Source of the DNA: Bacillus gaemokensis
GTDB lineage: Bacteria > Bacillota > Bacilli > Bacillales > Bacillaceae_G
NCBI RefSeq assembly: GCF_001590835.1
Contig: NZ_LTAQ01000001.1
Location: 208,357-272,356, forward strand
Length of the DNA: 64,000 nt
Direction: 5' to 3'
The notes under the pieces were generated by a model. That model did not search any database. It saw only the letters and a list, made by a program, of their open reading frames with translations, and was not told where the DNA came from. The position numbers and the translations under genes were made by a program. Within the stretch, counting starts at the first letter, position 1; each line of letters starts with the position of its first letter. Below, one piece after another: positions 47,486-56,778 of the stretch.

Positions 47486-47513
47486 AAAAAGCTCAAACTT
47501 GTCCAGTTTGAGC
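47486..47513 (-). terminator. intrinsic terminator of ylaN
   Basis: GCTCAAACT and AGTTTGAGC form a perfect 9-bp stem with a 5-base loop, followed by TTTTTATTTG on the minus strand. Confidence 0.85.
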
Positions 47514-47530
47514 CCCCTTATTTGAACCCG

Positions 47531-47818
47531 TTATTGTTGTTTATTTGTAAACGCTTCATGAAGTGCTGATAATTCTCGTTCGAGCTCTCCTAACATCTCT
47601 TTCCCTTGCTCTTCTGCAATAAGACCAAGACGAACCGCAAAGTCAACCTCACGGGATAGTCCAAACATTTGTGTATCTAACACTTCTTCGTATAATGGAC
47701 ATTGCGGCATCGTAAGGTGGTCCATTTGCACCTTAATAAGTCTTAAAATCTTCTCCGCATCCGCTTGTAGAAGGGCAAGTGCCTTTTCCTGATGATTCGC
47801 TACTGTCTCAGACGCCAA
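47531..47818 (-). CDS. ylaN: YlaN (UPF0358), iron-linked Fur partner
   Basis: Small cytoplasmic protein, reported in B. subtilis to be needed when iron is limiting and to bind Fur. The 95 residues, starting (M)[20 protein letters not shown], are almost all helix, with [20 protein letters not shown] in the middle. Start is TTG at 47818 with GGAGGG seven bases upstream; the 51 extra residues of the open frame are not conserved-looking. It is divergent from ylaL. Confidence 0.93.
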   Translation of the reverse strand: MASETVANHQEKALALLQADAEKILRLIKVQMDHLTMPQCPLYEEVLDTQMFGLSREVDFAVRLGLIAEEQGKEMLGELERELSALHEAFTNKQQ

Positions 47819-47905
47819 ATTGATTCCCTCCGTTTCCGTCCTACTCTCCATCCTATCTATTAATATTAGCGATAGTTTTAATAAATTGCAATAGAAACAT
47901 TTTTT

Positions 47906-47934
47906 GTGACAACCGTGTCTAATGCTATTATACT
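47906..47934 (+). promoter_or_regulatory. SigA promoter of ylaL
   Basis: GTGACA (47906-47911), 17 bases, TATACT (47929-47934), ten of twelve consensus positions. Confidence 0.7.
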
Positions 47935-47970
47935 GAAAAGTGGGAGCATAATACAAATGGGGGAACAACA

Positions 47971-48468
47971 ATGAGTGAAATTTTATTTATAAACGGAAAA
48001 GTGCGTTTTCCAATTACCATTGATCCAAGTGTTTGGATTTTTGATGATCGAAAAGTAGATTTAACAACTTATTTTAATGAAAATAAAGAAGAAGAACCTG
48101 AACTAGAAACTTATCTGAAACACACGTCTGAGCATTGGGATCGAGAGATTCGTAATGGTGCCTCTTTTCCACCAATTCAAAAAAGCGTAAAGAAATTTAA
48201 AAAAGAACAACTTATTACAGGAACCTTTGGCATACCTCTTCATCCATTTTTCAAAAACGCTGAGATTCTCGATTTATCAACACATGTCGAAATTCATACC
48301 ACGCAAGATACAATTACACTTCCATTAGAAGAAGCAACAAACGCAATTCTTGGCTTTTCAAAAGATGGAAAACCATTACGAGAAGATGGACCTGTTCATC
48401 TTTACTTCGGCGACGGTTCGAATATAAGCAATCCAATCCGAAATATTCGTCAGTTTACAATTATTTAA
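47971..48468 (+). CDS. ylaL: YlaL-like conserved protein
   Basis: Function unknown. The 165 residues begin [20 protein letters not shown] and contain [26 protein letters not shown] and a C-terminal block with [14 protein letters not shown]. No membrane segment or signal peptide. GGGGGA precedes the ATG. The name rests on position between ylaN and phoH; only moderate confidence that it is the ylaL orthologue. Confidence 0.72.
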   Translation: MSEILFINGKVRFPITIDPSVWIFDDRKVDLTTYFNENKEEEPELETYLKHTSEHWDREIRNGASFPPIQKSVKKFKKEQLITGTFGIPLHPFFKNAEILDLSTHVEIHTTQDTITLPLEEATNAILGFSKDGKPLREDGPVHLYFGDGSNISNPIRNIRQFTII

Positions 48469-48470
48469 AG

Positions 48471-48500
48471 AAGGAGTGGGGAAAGAGCCCACTCCTTTTT
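48471..48500 (+). terminator. intrinsic terminator of ylaL
   Basis: AAGGAGTGGG and CCCACTCCTT form a 10-bp stem with a 7-base loop, followed by TTTTT. Confidence 0.88.
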
Positions 48501-48632
48501 ATTTCGCTATTTTTTGGGAAATACTATCCCAACCTCAAAATCTAGAAAAACCAAAGAAGTTAAACTACCCGTAAAAACCCGATGGGCGAGCGCTAACAAT
48601 CAGTGGAGATGAATCTCTCACTGATTAAACTT
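48500..48632 (+). repeat. bcr-like interspersed repeat, copy B
   Basis: Same three blocks as copy A, in forward order: TTTCGCTATTTTTTGGG, then AACTACCCGTAAAAACCCGA, then a hairpin AATCAGTGGAGA...TCTCACTGATT. It is inserted between the ylaL terminator and the end of phoH. Homology between A and B is seen directly; assignment to the bcr group is from general knowledge. Confidence 0.6.
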
Positions 48633-48637
48633 TCACT

Positions 48638-49966
48638 TTACAATAAATCCGCTGCTAGTTGTGCTAAATTAGAACGCTCTCCTTTTACAAACTTTACATG
48701 CCCACTAATTTTTTGCTCTTTAAACTTCTCTACCACATATGTCAGCCCATTATTATATTCATCTAAATAAGGGTGATCAATTTGCTGAGGGTCTCCCATT
48801 AATACAATCTTACTTTTTTCTCCTACCCTTGTTAATATTGTTTTCACTTCATGTTTTGTTAAGTTTTGCGCCTCATCAATAATAATAAATTGATCCGGAA
48901 TACTCCGTCCTCGTATATAAGTAAGCGCCTCTACTTCAATCGAACCCATTCCTGCTAAAATAGCATCTAATTCCCCTGGTTTTTTCGTGTTAAATAAATA
49001 TTCTAGATTATCAAAAATAGGTTGCATCCACGGTCTTAATTTTTCTTCCTTCTCTCCCGGCAAATAGCCAATATCTTTCCCCACCGGAACAATTGGCCGA
49101 GCAACAAGGAGTTTTTTGTACAATCCTAAATCCTCCGTTTGCATGAGGCCAGAAGCTAAGGCAAGTAATGTTTTACCGGTTCCTGCTTTCCCCGTTAAAG
49201 TTACAAGTGGCATATCTTCACGAAGTAACAACTCTAGACCCATAATTTGCTGGACATTTCGTGGACGTATTCCCCAAACTTGCTCATTATGAAAAATAAG
49301 TTTTTTCACTTTTTTACCTAAATAGTCCACAATTCCAAGTGCAGAACTCGAACCACCTAATGCATCTTTCATCACAATAAATTGATTTGGATAAAACGGA
49401 TGATTCGCAATCTCCGATAAAGGAAGCTCTCCTTTTTCATAAAAATAATTCAATTTTTCTTTTGATATGTAGCCTTCCAAAAAGCCAGTATATATATTTT
49501 CCACTTCAATTACACGATCACTTAAATAATCTTCTGCTTGTAAGTCAAGCGCATCCGCCTTTACTCTTACAAGCACGTCTTTGCTAACTAAAATGACAGA
49601 CTTTCCATCCTTTTTCGCCTGTTCTTCTAAAGATAAATTTTTTGCAACCGCTAAAATCCGATTATCATTTGTTTTTTCTACAAAAATATCTTGTAATTGA
49701 ACAAATGAACGGTGATTTAATTCAATACGAAATGTCCCTCCATTTTCAAGAGGTATACTTTCATGCAGCTTTCCTAGTTCACGAAATTTATCTATTAATT
49801 TAGATACATAACGAGCATTTCTTCCAACTTCATCCATATAACGTTTTTTCGAATCAACCTCTTCTAATACAACTGCTGGAATCACTACCTCATTTGTTCC
49901 AAATGAAAAAATAGATAAAGGATCCTGCAAAAGTACATTCGTATCTAACACATAAATTTTATCCAA
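48638..49966 (-). CDS. ylaK: PIN-PhoH family ATPase (YlaK)
   Basis: Fusion of an N-terminal PIN nuclease domain (about 1-140; VLDTNVLLQDP and NDNRILAVA carry acidic residues) and a C-terminal PhoH ATPase with Walker A GKAGTGKTLLA and Walker B QFIIIDEAQN. PhoH2-type proteins are thought to act as RNA helicases and ribonucleases. 442 residues from TTG at 49966, which has AGGGGG seven bases upstream. It has no transcriptional partner on either side. Confidence 0.9.
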   Translation of the reverse strand: MDKIYVLDTNVLLQDPLSIFSFGTNEVVIPAVVLEEVDSKKRYMDEVGRNARYVSKLIDKFRELGKLHESIPLENGGTFRIELNHRSFVQLQDIFVEKTNDNRILAVAKNLSLEEQAKKDGKSVILVSKDVLVRVKADALDLQAEDYLSDRVIEVENIYTGFLEGYISKEKLNYFYEKGELPLSEIANHPFYPNQFIVMKDALGGSSSALGIVDYLGKKVKKLIFHNEQVWGIRPRNVQQIMGLELLLREDMPLVTLTGKAGTGKTLLALASGLMQTEDLGLYKKLLVARPIVPVGKDIGYLPGEKEEKLRPWMQPIFDNLEYLFNTKKPGELDAILAGMGSIEVEALTYIRGRSIPDQFIIIDEAQNLTKHEVKTILTRVGEKSKIVLMGDPQQIDHPYLDEYNNGLTYVVEKFKEQKISGHVKFVKGERSNLAQLAADLL

Positions 49967-50202
49967 CCTGTTACCCCCTGACTCCACTTTGAAATTTGTA
50001 GAACAAGGGTTTCATCCATAATATGGACGAACCATTGTTATAATTATATGTAATGTATAAACGAGGTAGAATCGAAATTCATATAAATTAAAACTTTTCT
50101 TAATTATTTTCCTCATCTATAATTAAGAACTCTATTCAGGCTTCAAAATTTATATTCTGCTAGGAAACCAATGCCCCCCATTCATCCAAAGTAAAACAGA
50201 AG
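49967..50202. other. intergenic region upstream of ylaK
   Basis: AT-rich, about 240 bases, no gene. I see no strong promoter or hairpin except the weak terminator of the next gene. Confidence 0.4.
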
Positions 50203-50231
50203 AAAAAAGATGGACAGTTTTTATTCGTCCA
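50203..50231 (-). terminator. weak terminator of the split-barrel gene
   Basis: TGGAC and GTCCA with an 11-base loop, followed by TCTTTTTTCT on the minus strand. The stem is short. Confidence 0.4.
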
Positions 50232-50237
50232 CTCTAT

Positions 50238-50693
50238 CTATAACTCTTTCATCGCCGCTAATACTTGATTATCTAGCTTTGCAGCGGCACGAAGATCATA
50301 TGTTTTTTCATATGTCGGTTTTGTAGCGAGCTTCGCCCCATAAAACATGACATCACGCACCTCTTGAACAGCTACTTCTACTATAGTTAACTTAAGGGGA
50401 AGCCCCTCCATTCTATCTGTTAGAATTGTCGCTTCACCGCTAATAGAAAATACAGATTCATTTACCATTATAGTCAAGACAACACCTGCATGATGGCGTA
50501 AATTCTCTGCAATACGAGAGCGTTGGTCGACCGCGAATCGAATACTTGTTTCATCCATTGCATATACCCATGAAATGGCACTTACATTTGGAACCGTTCT
50601 CTCAAAATCAATTGTCGCAATTGTAACAATATGCTCCTCGCGTAAAGATTGCACTAAAGAATCTGTTAATGTAGGTTCTACTACATTTGCCAT
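50238..50693 (-). CDS. Pyridoxamine 5'-phosphate oxidase-like flavin split-barrel protein
   Basis: Predicted FMN-binding split-barrel protein of unknown substrate. The 151 residues contain TIATIDFERTVPNVSAISWV and an RIAENLRHH loop typical of the PNPOx-like fold, then GEATILTDRMEGLP. No PLP-oxidase signature is clear, so a general oxidoreductase or F420/FMN-binding role is as likely. GGAGGTGG precedes the ATG. Confidence 0.78.
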   Translation of the reverse strand: MANVVEPTLTDSLVQSLREEHIVTIATIDFERTVPNVSAISWVYAMDETSIRFAVDQRSRIAENLRHHAGVVLTIMVNESVFSISGEATILTDRMEGLPLKLTIVEVAVQEVRDVMFYGAKLATKPTYEKTYDLRAAAKLDNQVLAAMKEL

Positions 50694-50834
50694 ATCTCCA
50701 CCTCCACATTTCCTTCCTCTTTATGATAACTTATTTTTCGAATTGTGAAAATATTATTTTTTTCCTCTGTAGTTCAAAAATATTAAAATTACGTGATATA
50801 CTTATATTGATAGAATTTGTATTGAGGTGACGAA

Positions 50835-51035
50835 ATGAGAGTCAAATGCATGCTTTGTGATAAAAAAGAAGTATTAGATGACGAAAACCCTGTGGCCAAA
50901 AGGCTTCGTAACCGTCCTATTCATACATATATGTGCATGGAATGCACAGAGCGTATTGCAGAACGTACAATGGAACGTCATGGAACTGGAAAATTCAATC
51001 TTTACCGTGATAAAACAATAGAAGATGAGTGGTAA
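50835..51035 (+). CDS. ylaI: YlaI, small zinc-ribbon protein (DUF2197)
   Basis: Function unknown. The 66 residues have CMLC and CMEC pairs that likely hold one zinc, with a basic segment AKRLRNRPIHTY between them. GAGGTGACG precedes the ATG. Convergent with the gene at 51072. Confidence 0.88.
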   Translation: MRVKCMLCDKKEVLDDENPVAKRLRNRPIHTYMCMECTERIAERTMERHGTGKFNLYRDKTIEDEW

Positions 51036-51041
51036 AATTTA

Positions 51042-51077
51042 AAATAAGCCCTCATTCATTCCGATGAGGGCTTATTT
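51042..51077. terminator. bidirectional terminator after ylaI
   Basis: AAATAAGCCCTCAT and ATGAGGGCTTATTT form a perfect 14-bp stem with an 8-base loop between convergent genes. Confidence 0.9.
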
Positions 51078-51347
51078 ATATTTCTCCGGCTCTTGATTCA
51101 TTTGATCTAAGAAACAATCTATGAGTTCTACTGGGAATCTTGTGGAATGCTTTTCTCCTTCTCGTTCATATGTAACCAAATACATATCTTCTTTCTTTTC
51201 CACCGTTACATCTCTTAATTGATGATCCCCATATAACATGTTATGAAACAACAAATATGTTTCTTGTGCAGCTACATCACTCGGACGCGCTTCCGCGACA
51301 GTTTTAATCGTTAGCCAATTATATAACGCATCTTGTACAGAACGCAT
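51072..51347 (-). CDS. conserved hypothetical protein
   Basis: I do not recognise the family. The 91 residues are cytoplasmic-looking, with RSVQDALYNWLTIKTVAEAR at the N terminus and a C-terminal beta-rich part (DMYLVTYEREGEKHSTRFPV). A G-rich AGGGGGG lies somewhat far upstream of the ATG. It is 18 bases downstream of ylaH and likely in its operon. Confidence 0.75.
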   Translation of the reverse strand: MRSVQDALYNWLTIKTVAEARPSDVAAQETYLLFHNMLYGDHQLRDVTVEKKEDMYLVTYEREGEKHSTRFPVELIDCFLDQMNQEPEKYK

Positions 51348-51365
51348 GAAACATCTTCCCCCCTT

Positions 51366-51668
51366 TTAGCTTACTTTCTGTTGCTTAGCTTGACGTAATC
51401 GCAATCTATAAATACCGAGCACAATCGCTGCCACAACGAGACCTTCTCCCACTGGTAAAAAAACCCCAAAAAAAGTTAGAACCGTGCATCCAATTGCTAA
51501 TACCACATAAATTACAACATTTTTTAATAGCGATAGCTTCCTAGCAAAACCCAAATTATATACAAGTGCACTCAAAATAATCATTGTGCCATAAAGCAAC
51601 CACATACCTACTCCTGGGTTCACATCTACATTGTATAACTTTGCAAAAAATGACATTCTCTCAATCAC
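51366..51668 (-). CDS. ylaH: YlaH-like membrane protein
   Basis: Small membrane protein of unknown function. The 100 residues have three hydrophobic segments (about 20-38, 48-68 and 70-88) and a basic C terminus ([11 protein letters not shown]). Start GTG at 51668 with GGAG nine bases upstream; ATG four codons later is possible. It is downstream of bipA after a terminator. Confidence 0.85.
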   Translation of the reverse strand: MIERMSFFAKLYNVDVNPGVGMWLLYGTMIILSALVYNLGFARKLSLLKNVVIYVVLAIGCTVLTFFGVFLPVGEGLVVAAIVLGIYRLRLRQAKQQKVS

Positions 51669-51871
51669 TACACTTCTCTCCTTTACTCGCGTAAATGATA
51701 TGAACTCCCTTAAGTACAGTATTTTTCTGCATAAACCTCATTCATTTCACTTACTAGCATCGTATCTTACTTCTTACATTTCGCTTTTATTCCACTTACT
51801 ATAAGAGTACCTTGCAAAAAAAATACTGTCTAGACAAAAGAGTAAATTTTCGAAAAATAAACAAATAAAAA

Positions 51872-51899
51872 AAGCTGCCTTTTAAAGAAAAGGCAGCTT
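51872..51899 (-). terminator. intrinsic terminator of bipA
   Basis: AAGCTGCCTTTT and AAAAGGCAGCTT form a 12-bp stem with a 4-base loop, followed by TTTTTTTATTTG on the minus strand. The 51669-51871 stretch has no gene. Confidence 0.9.
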
Positions 51900-51907
51900 C
51901 TTATTTT

Positions 51908-53752
51908 TTACGCTTCTACAGATTTCTTTTTCTTAGCAGCTCTTTCGCGCTCGCTCTTATCAAGAATCTTTTTACGAAGACGGATTGATTCTGGCGTTAC
52001 TTCACAGTACTCATCATCATTTAAATATTCTAATGACTCTTCTAATGTCATGATACGAGGTTTTTTCATTGTTGATGTTTGATCTTTTGTTGCAGAACGA
52101 ATGTTAGTTTGTTGCTTCATTTTTACAACGTTAACTGTTAAATCATTCTCACGTGTATGTTCTCCAACAATCATACCTGTATATACTTCTGTACCTGGTT
52201 CAACAAAGATTACACCACGGTCTTCTACTTGAATGATACCGTATTGTGATGCTTTTCCTGTTTCTAATGAAACAAGAACACCTTGGCGACGTCCACCAAC
52301 TTGACCAGCATGTGCTGGTTGATAGCTATCGAATGTATGGTTTAAGATACCATAACCACGTGTTAAAGTTAAGAATTCTGTTGTATAACCAATTAAGCCA
52401 CGTGCTGGAACCATAAATGTAAGGCGAACTTGACCGTTTCCGTTATTCACCATATCTAACATTTCACCTTTACGTGCACCCATAGATTCCATGATAGAAC
52501 CAGTATATTCTTCAGGTACATCAATTTGTACACGCTCTATAGGCTCACATCTTACGCCATCAACCTCTTTAATAATTACTTCTGGTTTAGATACTTGTAA
52601 TTCATATCCTTCACGGCGCATGTTTTCGATTAAGATTGATAAATGTAATTCTCCGCGGCCAGATACAATCCATGCATCAGGAGAATCCGTATTATCTACG
52701 CGTAAACTAACATCTGTTTGTAACTGAGAACGAAGACGCTCTTCAATTTTACGAGATGTAATAAATTTCCCTTCACGACCTGCAAATGGGCTGTTATTTA
52801 CAAGGAATGTCATTTGTAGTGTTGGCTCATCCACACGTAATAATGGTAGTGCTTCTTGATGTTCAACTGGACATACAGTTTCACCAACGTTAATGTCTTC
52901 CATACCTGAAACAGCTACTAAATCTCCAGCTTTTGCTTCTTCGATTTCTTGACGTTTTAATCCCATGTAACCGAATAGTTTTGTTACACGGAATTGTTTT
53001 ACGCTTCCATCAGCCTTCATTAATGCAACTTGTTGTCCCACTTTCATTGTACCGCGGAATACACGGCCAACTCCAATACGACCTACATAGTCATTATAAT
53101 CAAGAAGTGCTACTTGGAATTGAAGTGGCTCTTCGCTGTTATCGATTGGTGCTGGAATATGATCAACGATTGTATCAAATAATGATTTCATATTCTCTTC
53201 TTGGTTTGCTGGATTTGAATCTAAACTTGCTGTTCCGTTCATTGCTGATGCAAATACAACAGGGAACTCTAATTGATCTTCGTTTGCACCAAGTTCGATG
53301 AATAAGTCGATTACTTCATCAACTACTTCGTCTGGACGAGCAAAATCACGGTCAATTTTGTTTACAACAACGATTGGAGTTAAATTTTGCTCCAATGCTT
53401 TCTTTAAAACAAATCGTGTTTGTGGCATACAACCTTCATATGCATCAACAACAAGTAACACACCATCAACCATTTTCATGATACGCTCTACTTCACCACC
53501 GAAGTCAGCGTGTCCTGGTGTATCTAAAATGTTAATTCTTTTATCTTCATAATGAATCGCTGTATTTTTCGCTAAAATTGTAATACCGCGTTCTCTTTCT
53601 AAGTCATTTGAATCCATTGCACGTTCTTCTACGTGCTCATTTGCACGGAACGTCCCCGCTTGACGTAATAATTGGTCAACAAGTGTTGTTTTACCATGGT
53701 CAACGTGGGCGATAATTGCTATATTACGTAAATCTTGTCGTTTTTTCAACAT
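51908..53752 (-). CDS. bipA: Translational GTPase BipA/TypA
   Basis: Ribosome-associated GTPase with a role in 50S assembly and cold growth. The 614 residues show G1 [11 protein letters not shown]2 ERERGITI, G3 [12 protein letters not shown] and G4 [10 protein letters not shown], then EF-G-like domains III and V and the BipA-specific C-terminal domain with a basic end (ERAAKKKKS). ATG at 53752 has AGGAG six bases upstream. In B. subtilis this is ylaG. Confidence 0.97.
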   Translation of the reverse strand: MLKKRQDLRNIAIIAHVDHGKTTLVDQLLRQAGTFRANEHVEERAMDSNDLERERGITILAKNTAIHYEDKRINILDTPGHADFGGEVERIMKMVDGVLLVVDAYEGCMPQTRFVLKKALEQNLTPIVVVNKIDRDFARPDEVVDEVIDLFIELGANEDQLEFPVVFASAMNGTASLDSNPANQEENMKSLFDTIVDHIPAPIDNSEEPLQFQVALLDYNDYVGRIGVGRVFRGTMKVGQQVALMKADGSVKQFRVTKLFGYMGLKRQEIEEAKAGDLVAVSGMEDINVGETVCPVEHQEALPLLRVDEPTLQMTFLVNNSPFAGREGKFITSRKIEERLRSQLQTDVSLRVDNTDSPDAWIVSGRGELHLSILIENMRREGYELQVSKPEVIIKEVDGVRCEPIERVQIDVPEEYTGSIMESMGARKGEMLDMVNNGNGQVRLTFMVPARGLIGYTTEFLTLTRGYGILNHTFDSYQPAHAGQVGGRRQGVLVSLETGKASQYGIIQVEDRGVIFVEPGTEVYTGMIVGEHTRENDLTVNVVKMKQQTNIRSATKDQTSTMKKPRIMTLEESLEYLNDDEYCEVTPESIRLRKKILDKSERERAAKKKKSVEA

Positions 53753-53892
53753 GTCCAACTCCTAGTGTCTTTTTAATCCTTCTCTATTATAAGAGCGAAG
53801 GGGATACAATGGCAATCAAAATAAAATCAAGAATGAAAATATAGTTGTATTCTTACTTTTGTGAAAGTAAAATAAAATTGGAGGGTGAAGAT

Positions 53893-54072
53893 ATGGAACA
53901 CATTCAATATCGCTTTTTATTAACAGCTATTATCGGTGTTATTTTCTTAATTGGCATTGGAATTATGATTGCTGAAAATAGTCCCATCGGTATTATCATT
54001 TGCATTATTGGTACATTTGTTACAACAGGATATGGATTTGTAACAAAACGAAAAATGCGTAAATCACAGTAA
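53893..54072 (+). CDS. ylaF: YlaF-like small membrane protein (DUF5325)
   Basis: The 59 residues have two membrane segments (about 7-27 and 31-50; LTAIIGVIFLIGIGIMIAE) and a basic tail. Function unknown. I chose ATG at 53893 because GGAGGG lies upstream; the earlier ATG at 53845 has no ribosome site. Convergent with suhB. Confidence 0.83.
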   Translation: MEHIQYRFLLTAIIGVIFLIGIGIMIAENSPIGIIICIIGTFVTTGYGFVTKRKMRKSQ

Positions 54073-54076
54073 CATG

Positions 54077-54114
54077 AAAAAGTAAGAAGCGTTTTTCACA
54101 GCCTCTTACTTTTT
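54077..54114. terminator. bidirectional terminator ylaF / suhB
   Basis: AAAAAGTAAGA and TCTTACTTTTT form an 11-bp outer stem with a partly paired inner loop between convergent genes. Confidence 0.8.
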
Positions 54115-54116
54115 TG

Positions 54117-54908
54117 TTACTGTGATACAAATTGTAATACCTCTTCATATACTCCAGGTTTTGCCACTAACACACTACTTTTTTCTACAATAGAAAGCGC
54201 CGTGCCAGCGAATGTCGTCACTTTTCCACCAACTTCTTCTACAATGATCAGCCCCCCACCAAAGTCCCAAGGGGATAATCTTGGTGTCACATATGCATCC
54301 AACCTCCCAGTTGCAACATATACCATTTCTAATGCTGCGCAGCCATATGAACGTGTACCTCTTGCTGTTTTTACAAGCTGCATCATTTTCTCCATATTAA
54401 GTAATGGGTTATCAGTAAGCCATGTTGCATTTAAAGCAATAACCCCCTGTTTTACCGTTCCTTTCTCTAAAACAGGAATGGATACCTCATTACAAAAAGC
54501 ACCCTCTCCCTTTACAGCATGGTACAATTCATCATGAACCGGATCATAGATAAGACCAACTTTCCCGATACCGTTCTCATAAACGCCAATTGAAATCGCG
54601 AAATTTCTTTTTTGATGAACAAAATTCATCGTACCATCAATTGGATCAATTAACCAAACAACCCCATTAGAAGAAGTAATATCATCTCCATATCCTTCTT
54701 CTCCTAAAATATAATGATCTGGGAATGTTTCTTTAATTTTCCCAATCAAAAACTGTTCTGTTTCCCGGTCCATATTCGTTACTAGATCAGCGGCATTTGA
54801 TTTCGTCTCTATAATAAGTGCATTTTCCAATGACGCCATTAAACGTTCACCAGCATCTCGAATCCATTGCTTTGCATGTGTATCGATTTTTTGCCATACC
54901 TCTTGCAT
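54117..54908 (-). CDS. suhB: Inositol-1-monophosphatase family protein (YktC/SuhB)
   Basis: Mg-dependent phosphatase fold. The 263 residues show GEEGYGD, the metal-binding WLIDPIDGTMNF and the C-terminal SPWDFGGGLIIVEEVGG. GGAG lies before the ATG. Substrate could be inositol phosphate or another sugar phosphate. Position matches yktC in B. subtilis. Confidence 0.92.
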   Translation of the reverse strand: MQEVWQKIDTHAKQWIRDAGERLMASLENALIIETKSNAADLVTNMDRETEQFLIGKIKETFPDHYILGEEGYGDDITSSNGVVWLIDPIDGTMNFVHQKRNFAISIGVYENGIGKVGLIYDPVHDELYHAVKGEGAFCNEVSIPVLEKGTVKQGVIALNATWLTDNPLLNMEKMMQLVKTARGTRSYGCAALEMVYVATGRLDAYVTPRLSPWDFGGGLIIVEEVGGKVTTFAGTALSIVEKSSVLVAKPGVYEEVLQFVSQ

Positions 54909-54939
54909 AGTTAAACACTCCGATCTATACTGTTCACAG

Positions 54940-54965
54940 AAAAAACGAACCCTTTATAAGGTTCG
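54940..54965 (-). terminator. intrinsic terminator of ykzI
   Basis: CGAACC and GGTTCG with an 8-base loop, followed by TTTTTT on the minus strand, just upstream of suhB. Confidence 0.75.
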
Positions 54966-54996
54966 CACCAACTAAATTTTTATACATATACTATTA

Positions 54997-55191
54997 TTAC
55001 GCTTCTAAACGGATCATTTCAAGTCTTAGCACTTCTAATTTTTGTACGCACTCTTCTTTTTTCTGATTATCATTTTCCATCATCGCATCATATAACGTCG
55101 CTAATTCATAATCTAATTCCAATCTTAGCACCGGAATCCTCTTTTCAGCATCTGTTCTCTTTAACGCATTAATCACCTGTCTCATTTTCAT
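54997..55191 (-). CDS. ykzI: YkzI-like small helical protein
   Basis: The 64 residues are highly charged and helical, with a heptad pattern in QKKEECVQKLEVLRLEMIRL. Function unknown. GGAGG lies before the ATG; ATG two codons later is an equal choice. Position between suhB (yktC) and yktB matches ykzI of B. subtilis. Confidence 0.78.
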   Translation of the reverse strand: MKMRQVINALKRTDAEKRIPVLRLELDYELATLYDAMMENDNQKKEECVQKLEVLRLEMIRLEA

Positions 55192-55396
55192 TTGCCTCCT
55201 CCCAATATTCGTCTGCCCTCGGACTATAATTAACTTAATTTTCTGATTTTTTGTTTTATACTATACTATGTTGGATAAATCATCTATGCAACAAAATTAT
55301 ATTTTTTTACTTAAATTTTTTTGTGCTGTTTTTTTTATGAATAGTACAAGCTATGCTAAAATAAAAACAAACTAGGAGTTGGAGGAACGAACCGTC

Positions 55397-56023
55397 ATGA
55401 CATTACACACATTTAAAGCAACGGACTTTGCAGCCTTTTCTGTTGATGGCCTTGAAGAACGAATGAATGCTATCAAAGAAAATATTCATCCAAAATTCGA
55501 AGCACTAGGCAAACAATTTTCTCATTATTTATCCGAACAAACTGGTGAATCTTTTTTCTACCATGTAGCGAGACATGCTCGTCGCAAAGTCAATCCACCA
55601 AACGATACTTGGGTTGCTTTTTCAACAAATAAACGCGGATATAAAATGCTACCACATTTCCAAATTGGTTTATGGGGTACTCATGCTTTCATATACTTTG
55701 GTTTAATCTATGAGTGTCCACAAAAAGTGGAAGCGGCTCATGCCTTCTTAGAACATTTAAATGATTTAAAAACAAATATACCAAATGACTTCGTTTGGTC
55801 CATTGACCATACTAAACCAGGTGTAAAACTGCATCATACGCTTGAATCAGACGATTTAAAAAAGATGATTGAACGTTTAGCCACTGTAAAGAAAGCTGAA
55901 TTACTAGTTGGTATTCACATCTCGCCAGAAGAGTTTGCAATCCTTACTGATGAACAATTTCTTACAAAAATTGAATCTACGATGCAATCACTCCTTCCTT
56001 TATATAAAATTTGTAATCGATAG
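55397..56023 (+). CDS. yktB: YktB family protein (UPF0637)
   Basis: Cytoplasmic protein of unknown function. The 208 residues contain [40 protein letters not shown] and [15 protein letters not shown] at 55397 gives the usual family length; GGAGG is 11 bases upstream, slightly long. Confidence 0.9.
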   Translation: MTLHTFKATDFAAFSVDGLEERMNAIKENIHPKFEALGKQFSHYLSEQTGESFFYHVARHARRKVNPPNDTWVAFSTNKRGYKMLPHFQIGLWGTHAFIYFGLIYECPQKVEAAHAFLEHLNDLKTNIPNDFVWSIDHTKPGVKLHHTLESDDLKKMIERLATVKKAELLVGIHISPEEFAILTDEQFLTKIESTMQSLLPLYKICNR

Positions 56024-56026
56024 TAG

Positions 56027-56054
56027 AAAACGGACAATATATATTGTCCGTTTT
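56027..56054. terminator. intrinsic terminator of yktB
   Basis: A 28-bp perfect palindrome centred at 56040/56041 (AAAACGGACAATAT and complement), followed by T on the plus strand. Confidence 0.85.
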
Positions 56055-56103
56055 TAGTTGTTATTCCATTATAGCACCCTGATTTTTATTTTTCAAAATC
56101 TTT

Positions 56104-56373
56104 TTACATTTTAACGATTTTTTGTTCTTCTACCTCTTTTGCCTTTTGCACTGCACGATATATAGAGTATCCACTTACCTCTTGAAACTCTTTATCGATT
56201 TTCTTCTCTTCTGCTTTCGATGGAACAATTTCTTTAAAACGACGGTATAATCCCATCAATTCTTCTCTAACAACGCCTTTTTCATACACCTTTTCAATTG
56301 CCTCATAAAACTTCACAATCGCAACCATTTCATCATTTGACCAATTGTAATCAAGTGGATATTGATATTCCAT
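56104..56373 (-). CDS. yktA: YktA family protein (UPF0223)
   Basis: The 89 residues start [20 protein letters not shown] and include [20 protein letters not shown], then [19 protein letters not shown], typical of UPF0223. Mostly helical, function unknown. ATG at 56373 follows GGGGTG. Divergent from speA. Confidence 0.9.
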   Translation of the reverse strand: MEYQYPLDYNWSNDEMVAIVKFYEAIEKVYEKGVVREELMGLYRRFKEIVPSKAEEKKIDKEFQEVSGYSIYRAVQKAKEVEEQKIVKM

Positions 56374-56778
56374 ATGTATACACCCCATTTATCTTTTGTT
56401 ATTATGCTACCTTAACGATAAAAGTTTCATTCTTCTTCGTTATAACCACTTTGCATTATACACTATTTCTCTTTTTTTATGGGATTGTCTTCTCCTCCAT
56501 GAGAAGGAAAAAAGCAATATTATTGCTATTACTTTTGTGTATGATAAAAATGATAGTTTTTTCTATACATCTATAATTATTGGTGATATAATGCTTTTGT
56601 TTTATAGAAAACAAAGTGAACTTCCATCTCAAAAAACTTTCTCATGAATGGTAAGTACAACGAATCAAGTTCTTATAGACAGTTAAAGAACTATACAAGG
56701 GGAAATGACTTTCTTATTGAACAAGATACACATAAAACACATCATAATAAATATAAAAAAGAAGAAGGGGTGTATAGA
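56374..56778. other. yktA / speA divergent intergenic region
   Basis: About 400 bases without a supported gene. A small CTTCTC/GAGAAG inverted repeat lies at 56489-56506, and a TATAAT near 56585 could be a speA -10, without a good -35. The open frame that extends speA upstream has no ribosome site. Confidence 0.4.

Noticed and set aside
47819-47971. 51-codon N-terminal extension of ylaN
   Set aside because: It reads through the divergent promoter region of ylaL and has no ribosome site; TTG at 47818 follows GGAGGG.
56396-56647. Plus-strand frame of 83 codons upstream of speA
   Set aside because: Starts near the divergent yktA promoter, has no ribosome site, and its residues look like translated AT-rich spacer.
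56644-56778. 45-codon N-terminal extension of speA
   Set aside because: There is no ribosome site before the ATG, the sequence is polar and unlike SpeA, and TTG at 56779 has a good ribosome site and matches the B. subtilis N terminus.
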